Source: Shewanellaceae bacterium UBA2521 (GTDB lineage: Bacteria > Pseudomonadota > Gammaproteobacteria > Enterobacterales > Shewanellaceae). Taken from it: DNA of 59,267 nucleotides. Position 1 is the first letter of the stretch; every line of letters begins with the position of its first letter. Where the stretch lies: the NCBI GenBank assembly GCA_002341165.1, contig DDNL01000006.1:1-59267 (forward strand). The letters are read 5' to 3'. The notes below the pieces were generated by a model. It did no database searches and was not told where the DNA came from. It was given only the letters and a program-made list of their open reading frames with translations. The position numbers and the translations under genes are program-made. Positions 35,330-43,322 of this stretch are shown piece by piece.

Positions 35330-36634
35330 ATGCATAAGAAGACTTATACACTGGATGTCATTCCACGCACACAACATGATATTTCAAGGCAAGATTTAGA
35401 TCCTAATGCTTTGAAAGTTTTACTTCGCTTAAATAAAGCTGGTTTTGACGCCTACCTTGTCGGTGGCTGCATTCGAGATATTCTTTTAGGTTTTGAGCCC
35501 AAAGACTTCGATATTGCAACCAATGCTCGTCCAGAGCAAGTGCGTAAACTTTTTAATAACTGTCGCCTTGTGGGTCGCCGATTTAGACTGGCACATATTT
35601 TATTTCATAAAGATATTATCGAAGTAGCAACCCTTAGAGGACATCATCAAGATGCATCACCTCATGCAAAAATTAATCAATCTGGTCGTGTATTACGTGA
35701 TAATGTCTACGGTAGTATTGATGAAGATGCTGAACGTCGTGATTTTACCGTCAATGCGATTTACTATGATATCAAAGATGACTCTCTCCGATGCTTAAGT
35801 CAAACGGTTGACGACTTAAACAGTCGTGTGATACGCCTAATTGGAGACCCAAAAACACGATATAAAGAAGATCCTGTACGTATGCTCCGAGCTGTTCGCT
35901 TTGCCAACAAACTAGACATGAAGCTCGATACAAAAACCGCACAACCTATCAAGAAGCTCGCACCATTACTTCAAGATATACATCCTTCTCGACTCTATGA
36001 CGAAGTCGCAAAGTTAATGTTTACCGGATATGCGCAGAACAACACACAGATGCTACAAAAATATAAGTTGTTTGAACACTTGTTTCCTTTGCTCACATCA
36101 CAAGTACAGGCCAAAGCACATAATCGTACTCAAAAAGCTTTATCGCATATTGTCGAACGCCTTGATCAAGAATCTGCGTCAGGTAAGCGCATCTCACATA
36201 GCACTTTTTACAGTCAGATCTTATGGTTCCCACTTCTAGAGCGTATTGATGATATTCGAACTGAAAGTAGCTTATCACAATTTGATGCCATGAATGTCGC
36301 GATGAGCGATATCTTTGAACAACACAATAAGAGCGCAAGTATTCCTAAGCGTTGCAGCAATATTATTCGGGAAGTATGGCTGCTCCAGTTGAGGTTTGAA
36401 AAAAATAAAAATATACGTGCTTTTAAAATAGAAGAGCACCTCTATTTTGAAAAAGCCTTGGAGTTACTTAAATTCCGTACACAGGTTGAAGATAAAAAAT
36501 TACTCAGCACACTCAAATGGTGGCAAGACTTCACACAAGCCGATCAAGCTAAGAAAAAAAGTATGGCACAGCAACACAATAAAAAACGTCGTTATAAAAA
36601 ACGCTCTTCCAAAAAGGATGCCGCGTCATCGTAA
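35330..36634 (+). CDS. pcnB: Poly(A) polymerase I
   Basis: 434 residues. The nucleotidyltransferase motif LVGGCIRDILLGFEPKDFDIAT holds the catalytic Asp pair; RRDFTVNAIYYD and GDPKTRYKEDPVRMLRAVRFA follow, and the tail is very basic (KKRRYKKRSSKK). It adds 3' poly(A) tails to RNA to speed decay. An ATG at 35330 opens the frame without a clear ribosome binding site. Its stop codon overlaps the predicted start region of folK. Confidence 0.93.
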   Translation: MHKKTYTLDVIPRTQHDISRQDLDPNALKVLLRLNKAGFDAYLVGGCIRDILLGFEPKDFDIATNARPEQVRKLFNNCRLVGRRFRLAHILFHKDIIEVATLRGHHQDASPHAKINQSGRVLRDNVYGSIDEDAERRDFTVNAIYYDIKDDSLRCLSQTVDDLNSRVIRLIGDPKTRYKEDPVRMLRAVRFANKLDMKLDTKTAQPIKKLAPLLQDIHPSRLYDEVAKLMFTGYAQNNTQMLQKYKLFEHLFPLLTSQVQAKAHNRTQKALSHIVERLDQESASGKRISHSTFYSQILWFPLLERIDDIRTESSLSQFDAMNVAMSDIFEQHNKSASIPKRCSNIIREVWLLQLRFEKNKNIRAFKIEEHLYFEKALELLKFRTQVEDKKLLSTLKWWQDFTQADQAKKKSMAQQHNKKRRYKKRSSKKDAASS

Positions 36635-37095
36635 CTTGTTATATTGCTCTGGGATCAAATATGCATGATCCAGAATACCAATTGCGTGAAGCAGTAATAG
36701 CGCTCAAGTCACTTCCCCATACACAGCTTATAGCTCAATCTACATGGATCTGGTCTAAGCCTGTTGGGGATGTGATTCAGGCTGATTTTTTGAATGGTGT
36801 GGTTGCCATTCAAACATCGTTACAGCCTTTAGAGCTTCTTGATGCTCTACAAGCCATTGAACACCAGCAAGGGCGGGTGCGTACCGTACACTGGGGGCCG
36901 AGAACTTTGGATTTAGATTTGCTGCTCTATGGACAAGAAAGTATAAATAATTCGAGACTTATCGTACCTCATCCCCATATAAAAGATCGATTATTCGTTC
37001 TTGAACCTCTAGCTGAAATAGATCCCGATCTTTGCCTAGCCGATCAAAAAACGATCTCCCAACTTATTGAAAAACTTAAACAAGATCTTAAATGA
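36628..37095 (+). CDS. folK: HPPK, 6-hydroxymethyl-dihydropterin pyrophosphokinase (AUC start predicted)
   Basis: The first ATG (36661) lies inside the conserved HPPK N-terminus: the codons just before it read VTCYIALGSN, which aligns with TVAYIAIGSN of E. coli FolK. No ATG, GTG or TTG is in frame before it. An ATC at 36628 gives exactly the family length and has AAGGA nine bases upstream, so translation from AUC is predicted, overlapping the pcnB stop by seven bases. The product of about 155 residues has GPRTLDLDLLLYG (metal and pterin site) and VPHPHIKDRLFVLEPL. It makes the pyrophosphorylated pterin for folate. A second copy lies at 52740. Confidence 0.85.
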   Translation: MVTCYIALGSNMHDPEYQLREAVIALKSLPHTQLIAQSTWIWSKPVGDVIQADFLNGVVAIQTSLQPLELLDALQAIEHQQGRVRTVHWGPRTLDLDLLLYGQESINNSRLIVPHPHIKDRLFVLEPLAEIDPDLCLADQKTISQLIEKLKQDLK

Positions 37096-37378
37096 TTGAA
37101 AAATATATTTTTATTTCATTTTAGTCTTTCGATCCGATCGAAAGAACAATTCATCCTATTATTCAAGAAAAAAAAATTTTTTTCTTTATCGAAATGAGAT
37201 CAAGAAGATAAGACACCTTTTGAAATAAATTTCCCAATTTAAAAAAAAAACCTGAATTTAAGATCTATAATCTTTCTCACCGCTCGCGATCATGACGATC
37301 GGAAAATTAAAAAAGTGATCCTTTTCGAGATCACAGGCTCAAAATAAAACTTAAGTAAAAAAACAAGGATGACATGTG
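37096..37378 (+). promoter_or_regulatory. GATC-dense hairpin leader of the panC-like gene
   Basis: This AT-rich gap holds eight GATC sites (37131, 37136, 37198, 37262, 37288, 37297, 37317, 37329), with a ninth at 37084 inside folK. Three are built into hairpins: CTTTCGATCCGATCGAAAG (37126-37144), CGATC-ATGAC-GATCG (37287-37301) and GTGATC..GATCAC (37315-37334). The last lies about 45 bp before the start codon. The layout suggests a structured 5' leader or a Dam-sensitive control region; no known riboswitch was recognised. Confidence 0.45.
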
Positions 37379-38197
37379 ATGACAATAATGTTCGATGAAT
37401 TGAAACTGCATCAGCAGTTGTGCCAATGGCAAAATCAAGGCTTTTCTACAGCTCTCGTGCCTATTATGGAACCTCTCCATCGCGGACACTTCACCTTAAT
37501 AGCTAGAGCAAAACAACATGCACAAAAGGTCATTGTGTGTATGTGCTTCCCTAAGTCTTTTATGGAAAGTATTTCTTTACAGAACTCACAGGACTATGCG
37601 TTACTTTTGCAAAATAGCTTCGTTGATCTCGTCTATCAACCTGAAGACTACAGCAGACCCTGTCACCCTTCTTGGTCAGTTTTACCTTATATATCAGATG
37701 TACTGACTTATTTGCGTCAACCTAGAAGTTTTAGAACGATAGCAAAGGTAACTTGCGGCTTATTAAATCAAATGCGTCCAACGGTTGTATGCTTGAGCGA
37801 AAAAGATTTTCAGCAGATGATGGTCATTCGTCATATGATAGCCGATCTTTCTATGCCTATTCATATCATCTCTATGCCAACAGAACGTGAACATGATGGT
37901 TTAGCGATCAGTGCTTACAATCGCTTTATAACGAAAGATGCGCGCCCGCAAGCTGTGCAACTTAAGAACACTATAGAATGGATGGCTGATAAATTGAGTG
38001 CAGGAAGAAGCATCAAACATGTGGTCACTGCAGGCAAACTACAGCTACGCACATGGGGCTTTCAACCTGACTATGTTGAAGTACTGGATCCAACTAATTT
38101 GCAACCTACTACCGATGCATCGCATCAGCTAGGTATTTTTGCCGCTGCATTTTTAGGGGAACCCAGATTAAGTGATCACCTCGTCATCAAGCGTTAA
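37379..38197 (+). CDS. PanC-like protein with altered active site
   Basis: About 272 residues with the fold and order of pantothenate synthetase: LHRGH (nucleotide-binding His pair), SEKDFQQMMVIRHMIADL, and DGLAISAYNRFI. Several canonical residues are changed: the PTMG loop is PIME, the pantoate-binding Asn/Gln of VNP.QF is replaced (CFPKSF), the RPGHF block is PRSFR, and SSRN is SAYN. It sits after folK, where panB-panC lie in many relatives, but panB is missing. It may be a non-functional relic or a ligase with a new acid substrate. AAGGA precedes the GTG (37376) and ATG (37379). Confidence 0.7.
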   Translation: MTIMFDELKLHQQLCQWQNQGFSTALVPIMEPLHRGHFTLIARAKQHAQKVIVCMCFPKSFMESISLQNSQDYALLLQNSFVDLVYQPEDYSRPCHPSWSVLPYISDVLTYLRQPRSFRTIAKVTCGLLNQMRPTVVCLSEKDFQQMMVIRHMIADLSMPIHIISMPTEREHDGLAISAYNRFITKDARPQAVQLKNTIEWMADKLSAGRSIKHVVTAGKLQLRTWGFQPDYVEVLDPTNLQPTTDASHQLGIFAAAFLGEPRLSDHLVIKR

Positions 38198-38220
38198 ACG
38201 CTTCATCCTACTTTTATTGA

Positions 38221-38243
38221 TAAGGTCACCTAGCGTGACCTTA
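38221..38243. terminator. Hairpin between convergent panC-like and trmB-like genes
   Basis: TAAGGTCAC and GTGACCTTA pair over nine bases with a 5-base loop, overlapping the 3' end of the trmB-like gene. Confidence 0.6.
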
Positions 38244-38904
38244 CCTGAGACGATAAATCCACTTGTAATTGCCATAATGTATGCGCACTTAACTGATACT
38301 TCCGTTCAAAAGGCGTCATAGGGTGCTCAGTTTGAAATGCATTGAAAGTCGTATCCATAAAGCCAGCTTGATGTAAAGCATATTGAAACTCTTCTAAATA
38401 TAACTTCCAATTACTGCGTAACTCTAACTGACCACCGATTTGTAATAAGGCAGGAAATACAGCGGCGCCATGCCACCTTCGACGTATATGCTTAGATTTA
38501 GGCCAAGGATTAGGATAAAGCAAATAGTGTTTGTATACCGGCCATTGTGCCTGTGCAACTAAACGCCAAAAATCATTTAAATCGACTCGCTCAAGCACAT
38601 AGTTATGTGACGATAACGCATCATGTTTAGCAAGGCGACATGCTGACTTATCTAAACCTATCACGAGTGCATCAGGATAAAGCTCAGCAAGATGCTGCGT
38701 ACTTTCACCTACACCACAACAAGAATCAAGTATGACAGGCTTTTGACTTTGCAAAACCTGCTCATTTAATCGATCAAATACAGCCTGCGTATGTGCAGAA
38801 ATAGGTTTTTGGAAGTCTGTCGCTAAATGTTTTTGTACAATCTCTTCAAGATGCTCATGAATATCCGATTGATTCGAAATAATTTCTAAAGATGAAGCTT
38901 GCAT
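38230..38904 (-). CDS. TrmB-like SAM-dependent methyltransferase
   Basis: 224 residues. The SAM site is LDSCCGVGESTQHLA (motif I) with a following VIGLDKS; YPNPWPKSKHIRRRWHG corresponds to the FPDPWPK..H.KRR motif of tRNA m7G46 methyltransferase. The N-terminus and motif differ from true TrmB, so this is probably a paralogue with tRNA or another RNA as substrate. It ends the run mpl-ubiX-hpt-yadG-yadH on the minus strand, eight bases after yadH. Confidence 0.7.
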   Translation of the reverse strand: MQASSLEIISNQSDIHEHLEEIVQKHLATDFQKPISAHTQAVFDRLNEQVLQSQKPVILDSCCGVGESTQHLAELYPDALVIGLDKSACRLAKHDALSSHNYVLERVDLNDFWRLVAQAQWPVYKHYLLYPNPWPKSKHIRRRWHGAAVFPALLQIGGQLELRSNWKLYLEEFQYALHQAGFMDTTFNAFQTEHPMTPFERKYQLSAHTLWQLQVDLSSQVRSR

Positions 38905-38911
38905 GATTGTA

Positions 38912-39682
38912 TTAACTCCTCATACCTATACCACGCACAAAAAGCTGATAAGTGATCATATAAAAAACCAAAATAAATCCGATGATTAAGCTGAAACAAA
39001 AGATCAGATCCATATTCATCACGCCTAAAAAGCCATATCTAAATGCGCTGATCATATAGACAATAGGATTTAAAGCCGAAACAGAACGCCAAAATTCAGG
39101 TAGTAAATCCAACGAATAAAACACGCCGCCTAAATAAGTCAGTGGCGTTAAAACAAAGGTTGGAATAATGGAAATTTCATCGAAAGTTTTAGCAAACAAA
39201 GCATTTAAAATACCCGCCAAAGCAAAAAGCATAGAAGTCAGTAACATGGTGAGGATAATGATCCAAGGATGTTCAAAGTGTAAATTGGTAAAACACATAG
39301 CAACCAAGGCAACCAAACAACCTGATATCAAACCTCGACATACACCGCCAATCAAAAAACCCATAATCACCACTTGATGCGGTACGGGTGCAACCATAAT
39401 CTCTTCTAAGTTATGTTGAAATTTCGTAGAGAAAAAAGAAGATACCGTATTACTATAGGAGTTGGTAATCACCGTCATCATGATTAAGCCTGGTGCAATA
39501 AACTCCATATAATTAAAGCCTTGCATCACACCAATACGACTTCCAATGAGCTCTCCAAAAATAAGAAAGTAAAGTGTCATCGTAATAATAGGTGGGATCA
39601 AAGTTTGAACCCAAATACGTAAAAATCGCAAAATCTCTTTACGCACTATGGTTTTAAAAGCAACCCAGTATATGGCTCTCAT
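38912..39682 (-). CDS. yadH: ABC-2 type transporter permease (YadH-like)
   Basis: 256 residues with six membrane helices and the ABC-2 features of YadH, including FLGVMNMDLIF near the end and LTPLTYLGGVFYSLDLLP in the fifth helix region. It pairs with the ATPase just upstream (9 bp). The exported substrate is unknown. A neighbouring hpt is also found in E. coli. Confidence 0.88.
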   Translation of the reverse strand: MRAIYWVAFKTIVRKEILRFLRIWVQTLIPPIITMTLYFLIFGELIGSRIGVMQGFNYMEFIAPGLIMMTVITNSYSNTVSSFFSTKFQHNLEEIMVAPVPHQVVIMGFLIGGVCRGLISGCLVALVAMCFTNLHFEHPWIIILTMLLTSMLFALAGILNALFAKTFDEISIIPTFVLTPLTYLGGVFYSLDLLPEFWRSVSALNPIVYMISAFRYGFLGVMNMDLIFCFSLIIGFILVFYMITYQLFVRGIGMRS

Positions 39683-39691
39683 TGCACACTC

Positions 39692-40603
39692 CTATTGCTG
39701 TACAACTTGCATGAACAGACTTTCCAGACGGTTCACTTTATTTCGCATGGACAACACAGCAATCTTCTTTTGATTTAACTCGTCAAAAATTTCATTTAAA
39801 TGCGATGTCTTGGGTAAGTCAACTTCCAATTCTAACGCAGAGATACGACGTGATGTGCAGCTTGACAGCGTAAAATCAGGGTATTCTTGCTTTAAATCAA
39901 GAATAAATGTTTCCATAGCCAGTTGATTTAACAGCTTTTTCATCGTTGTACATTCTATTAAATGGCCTTTATCAATAATGCCAATATGACGGCAAAGCAT
40001 TTCAGCTTCTTCAAGATAATGCGTAGTCAGAATAATCGTGATCCCTTCTTCGTTCAAACGACGCAGGAAACCCCACATTGAATGACGTAGCTCAATGTCT
40101 ACACCTGCTGTAGGCTCGTCAAGAATCAGCAAACGAGGTTGATGAATTAAACCTCGAGCGATCATGAGACGACGCTTCATGCCTCCAGATAAATTACGAG
40201 CCCTTTCATAGCGCTTATCCCATAACTCAAGCAATTCCAAATAATACTGCGCACGCTTGAGTGCTTCTTGATAAGGCACGCCATAGAAACCACCTTGATT
40301 GACCACAATTTGTAACACGCTTTCAAACATGTTGAAATTAAATTCTTGCGGTACCAAACCAATACACAGCTTTGCCTGTTCAAGTTCACTGTCTAAGTCG
40401 TGACCAAACACACGCACACGTCCATGTGTTTTTTGTATCAAAGAACTAATAATGCCAATAGTCGTCGACTTTCCCGCTCCATTGGGCCCAAGTAAAGCAA
40501 AGAAGTCACCTTGTTTTACTTTTAAGTTCATATTCTCTAAAGCGTAACAAGATGCATCATATGTTTTGGTTAAGTTTTCTATCTCTAATGCTAAAGTCGA
40601 CAC
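39692..40603 (-). CDS. yadG: ABC transporter ATPase (YadG-like)
   Basis: 303 residues. Walker A GPNGAGKSTT, signature LSGGMKRRLMIARGL, Walker B LLILDEPTAGVD, switch His in TTHYLEEAE. The C-terminal extension of about 80 residues is typical of the YadG kind. It powers the YadH permease in the inner membrane. Confidence 0.92.
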   Translation of the reverse strand: MSTLALEIENLTKTYDASCYALENMNLKVKQGDFFALLGPNGAGKSTTIGIISSLIQKTHGRVRVFGHDLDSELEQAKLCIGLVPQEFNFNMFESVLQIVVNQGGFYGVPYQEALKRAQYYLELLELWDKRYERARNLSGGMKRRLMIARGLIHQPRLLILDEPTAGVDIELRHSMWGFLRRLNEEGITIILTTHYLEEAEMLCRHIGIIDKGHLIECTTMKKLLNQLAMETFILDLKQEYPDFTLSSCTSRRISALELEVDLPKTSHLNEIFDELNQKKIAVLSMRNKVNRLESLFMQVVQQ

Positions 40604-40639
40604 ATTGATTCCTTATTCTCTATTGATGGTGCGACAAAA

Positions 40640-41176
40640 CTAACTCTCTTCGAGCGGAATCACTTTCGCGATATAAGGTAGGTTTCTATACATCTCTGCA
40701 TAGTCAATACCATAACCGACCACAAATTCATCAGGAATAGTGAAACCTCGATAATCAACCGTTACTTCAACTTCTCTACGTTCTTTTTTGTCTAATAAAG
40801 TACAAATACGCAGACTGTTTGGGTTGCGCTCTTTTAGTAAAGCCTTCACTTTACTGAGCGTATGGCCTGAATCAATAATATCTTCTACAATCAATACATC
40901 TCGACCTGAGATATCACTTTGTACATCTTTTAAGATTTTTACATCTCGGCTACTGACCATGCTCTTGCCATAACTCGATACACTCATAAAGTCGAGCTCA
41001 ACATGCTGCGAAATAGCGCGAGCTAAATCAGACATGAAAATCACAGAGCCTTTAAGTAACCCTATCATTAATAAGGGCCGTTCCTGTGTATAATCTTTAT
41101 TGATTTGCTGTGCTAGCTGTTGAATTTTTTCGTCAATTTCTTTTTTTGAAATGAGAACGTCAATCGTATGTTTCAT
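40640..41176 (-). CDS. hpt: Hypoxanthine phosphoribosyltransferase
   Basis: 178 residues. The PRPP loop VLIVEDIIDSGHT and the base-binding VGYGIDYAEMYRNLPYI are clear. It salvages hypoxanthine and guanine to IMP and GMP. It lies 12 bp downstream of ubiX. Confidence 0.95.
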   Translation of the reverse strand: MKHTIDVLISKKEIDEKIQQLAQQINKDYTQERPLLMIGLLKGSVIFMSDLARAISQHVELDFMSVSSYGKSMVSSRDVKILKDVQSDISGRDVLIVEDIIDSGHTLSKVKALLKERNPNSLRICTLLDKKERREVEVTVDYRGFTIPDEFVVGYGIDYAEMYRNLPYIAKVIPLEES

Positions 41177-41188
41177 GATTAATCTCAG

Positions 41189-41812
41189 TTAATAACTCAA
41201 GGAACCATAACCCCAAGGCTTCATCAAATTTTGCTCTAAACCTAAGTGATCAAGAATACGAGCCACCATGAAGTCAATAAGGTCTTCAAGCTGACGCGGT
41301 TGATGATAAAAACCCGGAGATGCTGGCATAATCGTTACACCCAAACGTGAAAGTTTAAGCATATGTTCTAAATGAATCGCATTCAGTGGCGATTCACGAG
41401 GCATTAAAATCAACTGTCCTTTTTCTTTTAATACAACATCTGCAGCGCGATCAATCAAATGATCACTCATCCCTGTAGCAATAGCTGCAAGTGTGCCTGT
41501 GCTGCAGGGACACACCACCATATGTTTCGGAGCAGATGATCCCGAAGCAACAGGTGAAAACCAGTTATCTTTGCCAAAAACATGTAAGAGCCCAGGCTCG
41601 ATCTGAAAATAATCACACAATTGAGCCTGTGCTTTTTCAGGATGTGCAGGGATAGATAACCCATGTTCAACCTTTAATACAACACGTGCAGCAGAAGAGA
41701 TAAGCAGGTATACAGGATACTCAGCACGCACCAAACACTCAACGAGTCTGAGGCCATACAAAGCACCTGAAGCACCTGTCCATGCTACAGTAATAGGTTT
41801 TTTTTCACTCAT
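41189..41812 (-). CDS. ubiX: Flavin prenyltransferase UbiX
   Basis: 207 residues. FMN-binding motifs WTGASGALYG, GSSAPKHMVVCPCSTGTLAAIATG and LMPRESPLNAIHLEHML match UbiX/Pad1. It makes prenylated FMN for the decarboxylase UbiD in ubiquinone synthesis. Its start overlaps the mpl stop by 4 bp. Confidence 0.95.
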   Translation of the reverse strand: MSEKKPITVAWTGASGALYGLRLVECLVRAEYPVYLLISSAARVVLKVEHGLSIPAHPEKAQAQLCDYFQIEPGLLHVFGKDNWFSPVASGSSAPKHMVVCPCSTGTLAAIATGMSDHLIDRAADVVLKEKGQLILMPRESPLNAIHLEHMLKLSRLGVTIMPASPGFYHQPRQLEDLIDFMVARILDHLGLEQNLMKPWGYGSLSY

Positions 41813-43158
41813 CTTTGTTTTATACCTTCCACAATAGTTTGATGCAAACCATCAAATGAACCATTGCTCATGATCACCACCACATCATGAGGCAAGAGTT
41901 GTAAAAGCAAATCTTGTGCGAGTTGCTCTACATCTGTAAACACATAGTATTCAGCACTTTCTTGCTGCATCATCTGTGCTAAATTCCAATTCAAATCTTG
42001 AGCTTGATATAAGAAGCATTGATCAGCGGTGGCCAGTGCTTGAGCCAGCGCATCTTGATGCACACCTCGCTTCATAGTTGCTGAGCGTGGTTCAAAAACA
42101 GCAATAAGACGGCCTTCTTTCAAACTTTTTCGAACACTTTTTAAAGTCGTTTCTATCGCTGTAGGGTGGTGCGCGAAATCATCATAAACTTTGATATCTT
42201 GGTATTCAAGCAACAACTCTAATCTTCTTTTAGGAGGCTGAAAATGTGCTAAAACCTCGCATGCATCAGCTATAGGAATACCAATCTGGTATGCAGCTAA
42301 ACAAGCCATCAATGCATTATCTGCATTATGTTGACCTAGTAAAGGCCAATGAATAGTGCCTTGTGCCTGTTCTTGTTCGAAAAGAGTAAGTTGGTGACCC
42401 ACTTGATCATCGATTTGAATAGACCACGCATCGCTCGCAACACGCTGCACCTGACTCCAACACCCTTGTTCTATCAATTGCAAAATGGCTTCTGTTTGCG
42501 GATAACAAATGCAACCTGTAGCGGGAACCGTCCGAATTAAATAATGAAATTGCTTTTGTATATCAGCTAAAGAGTCAAAAATATCAGCATGATCAAATTC
42601 TAAATTATTGATAACAAGAATATGGGGTCGATAATGTATAAATTTAGAACGCTTATCAAAAAAAGCACTGTCGTATTCATCAGCCTCAATCACAAAAAAA
42701 GGTGAAGAGCCTAAACGAGCCGAAACACCAAAGTTTTGAGGTACACCGCCAATAAGAAAGCCCGTATCATGTCCTGTATGCTCTAAGATCCAAGCTAACA
42801 TGCTTGATGTTGTGGTTTTACCATGGGTACCTGCAACAGCTAAGACATGGCGATCTTTTAAAATATGTTCTGCGAGAAATTGCGGTCCTGAAATATAAGA
42901 CAACTGATGATCCAAAGCATATTCCACACAAGGATTGCCTCGACTCATAGCATTACCTATAACGACCAAATCTGGATGAGGTTCAAGCTGCTTAGGATCA
43001 TAGCCTTCAATAAGTGCGATGCCTTGCTCTTGTAGTTGTGTACTCATAGGTGGATAGACTTGCCTATCGCAGCCTGTGACACGGTGACCTTGCTGTCTCG
43101 CAAGTAAGGCCAAACCCGCCATAAATGTTCCACAAATACCAAGAATATGAATATGCAT
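41809..43158 (-). CDS. mpl: UDP-MurNAc:tripeptide ligase Mpl
   Basis: 449 residues of the Mur ligase fold: ICGTFMAGLALLAR at the N-terminus, ATP loop AVAGTHGKTTTSSM, EADEYDSAFFDKRSKF, and YDDFAHHPTAI. It joins recycled L-Ala-D-Glu-mDAP to UDP-MurNAc in the cytosol. Together with AnmK and the amidase in this window it supports an active wall-recycling route. Confidence 0.95.
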   Translation of the reverse strand: MHIHILGICGTFMAGLALLARQQGHRVTGCDRQVYPPMSTQLQEQGIALIEGYDPKQLEPHPDLVVIGNAMSRGNPCVEYALDHQLSYISGPQFLAEHILKDRHVLAVAGTHGKTTTSSMLAWILEHTGHDTGFLIGGVPQNFGVSARLGSSPFFVIEADEYDSAFFDKRSKFIHYRPHILVINNLEFDHADIFDSLADIQKQFHYLIRTVPATGCICYPQTEAILQLIEQGCWSQVQRVASDAWSIQIDDQVGHQLTLFEQEQAQGTIHWPLLGQHNADNALMACLAAYQIGIPIADACEVLAHFQPPKRRLELLLEYQDIKVYDDFAHHPTAIETTLKSVRKSLKEGRLIAVFEPRSATMKRGVHQDALAQALATADQCFLYQAQDLNWNLAQMMQQESAEYYVFTDVEQLAQDLLLQLLPHDVVVIMSNGSFDGLHQTIVEGIKQR

Positions 43159-43322
43159 GATTACGCTTTAAAACCTAAAGTAGCTAAGTATTAATTGTAT
43201 CATGACTTCAATAGATCTACATGAATAAACAGCATCTTACAGAAAAAAAAGTAAAATTGACAAAATGCCATCCTTTGCATAAGCTCAAACCACGCTTATT
43301 GATTTATTTCTAAGCACTTTCC

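Noticed and set aside
37096..37378. GATC-rich, AT-rich region considered as a replication origin
   Set aside because: No DnaA boxes (TTATNCACA) and none of the usual origin neighbours.
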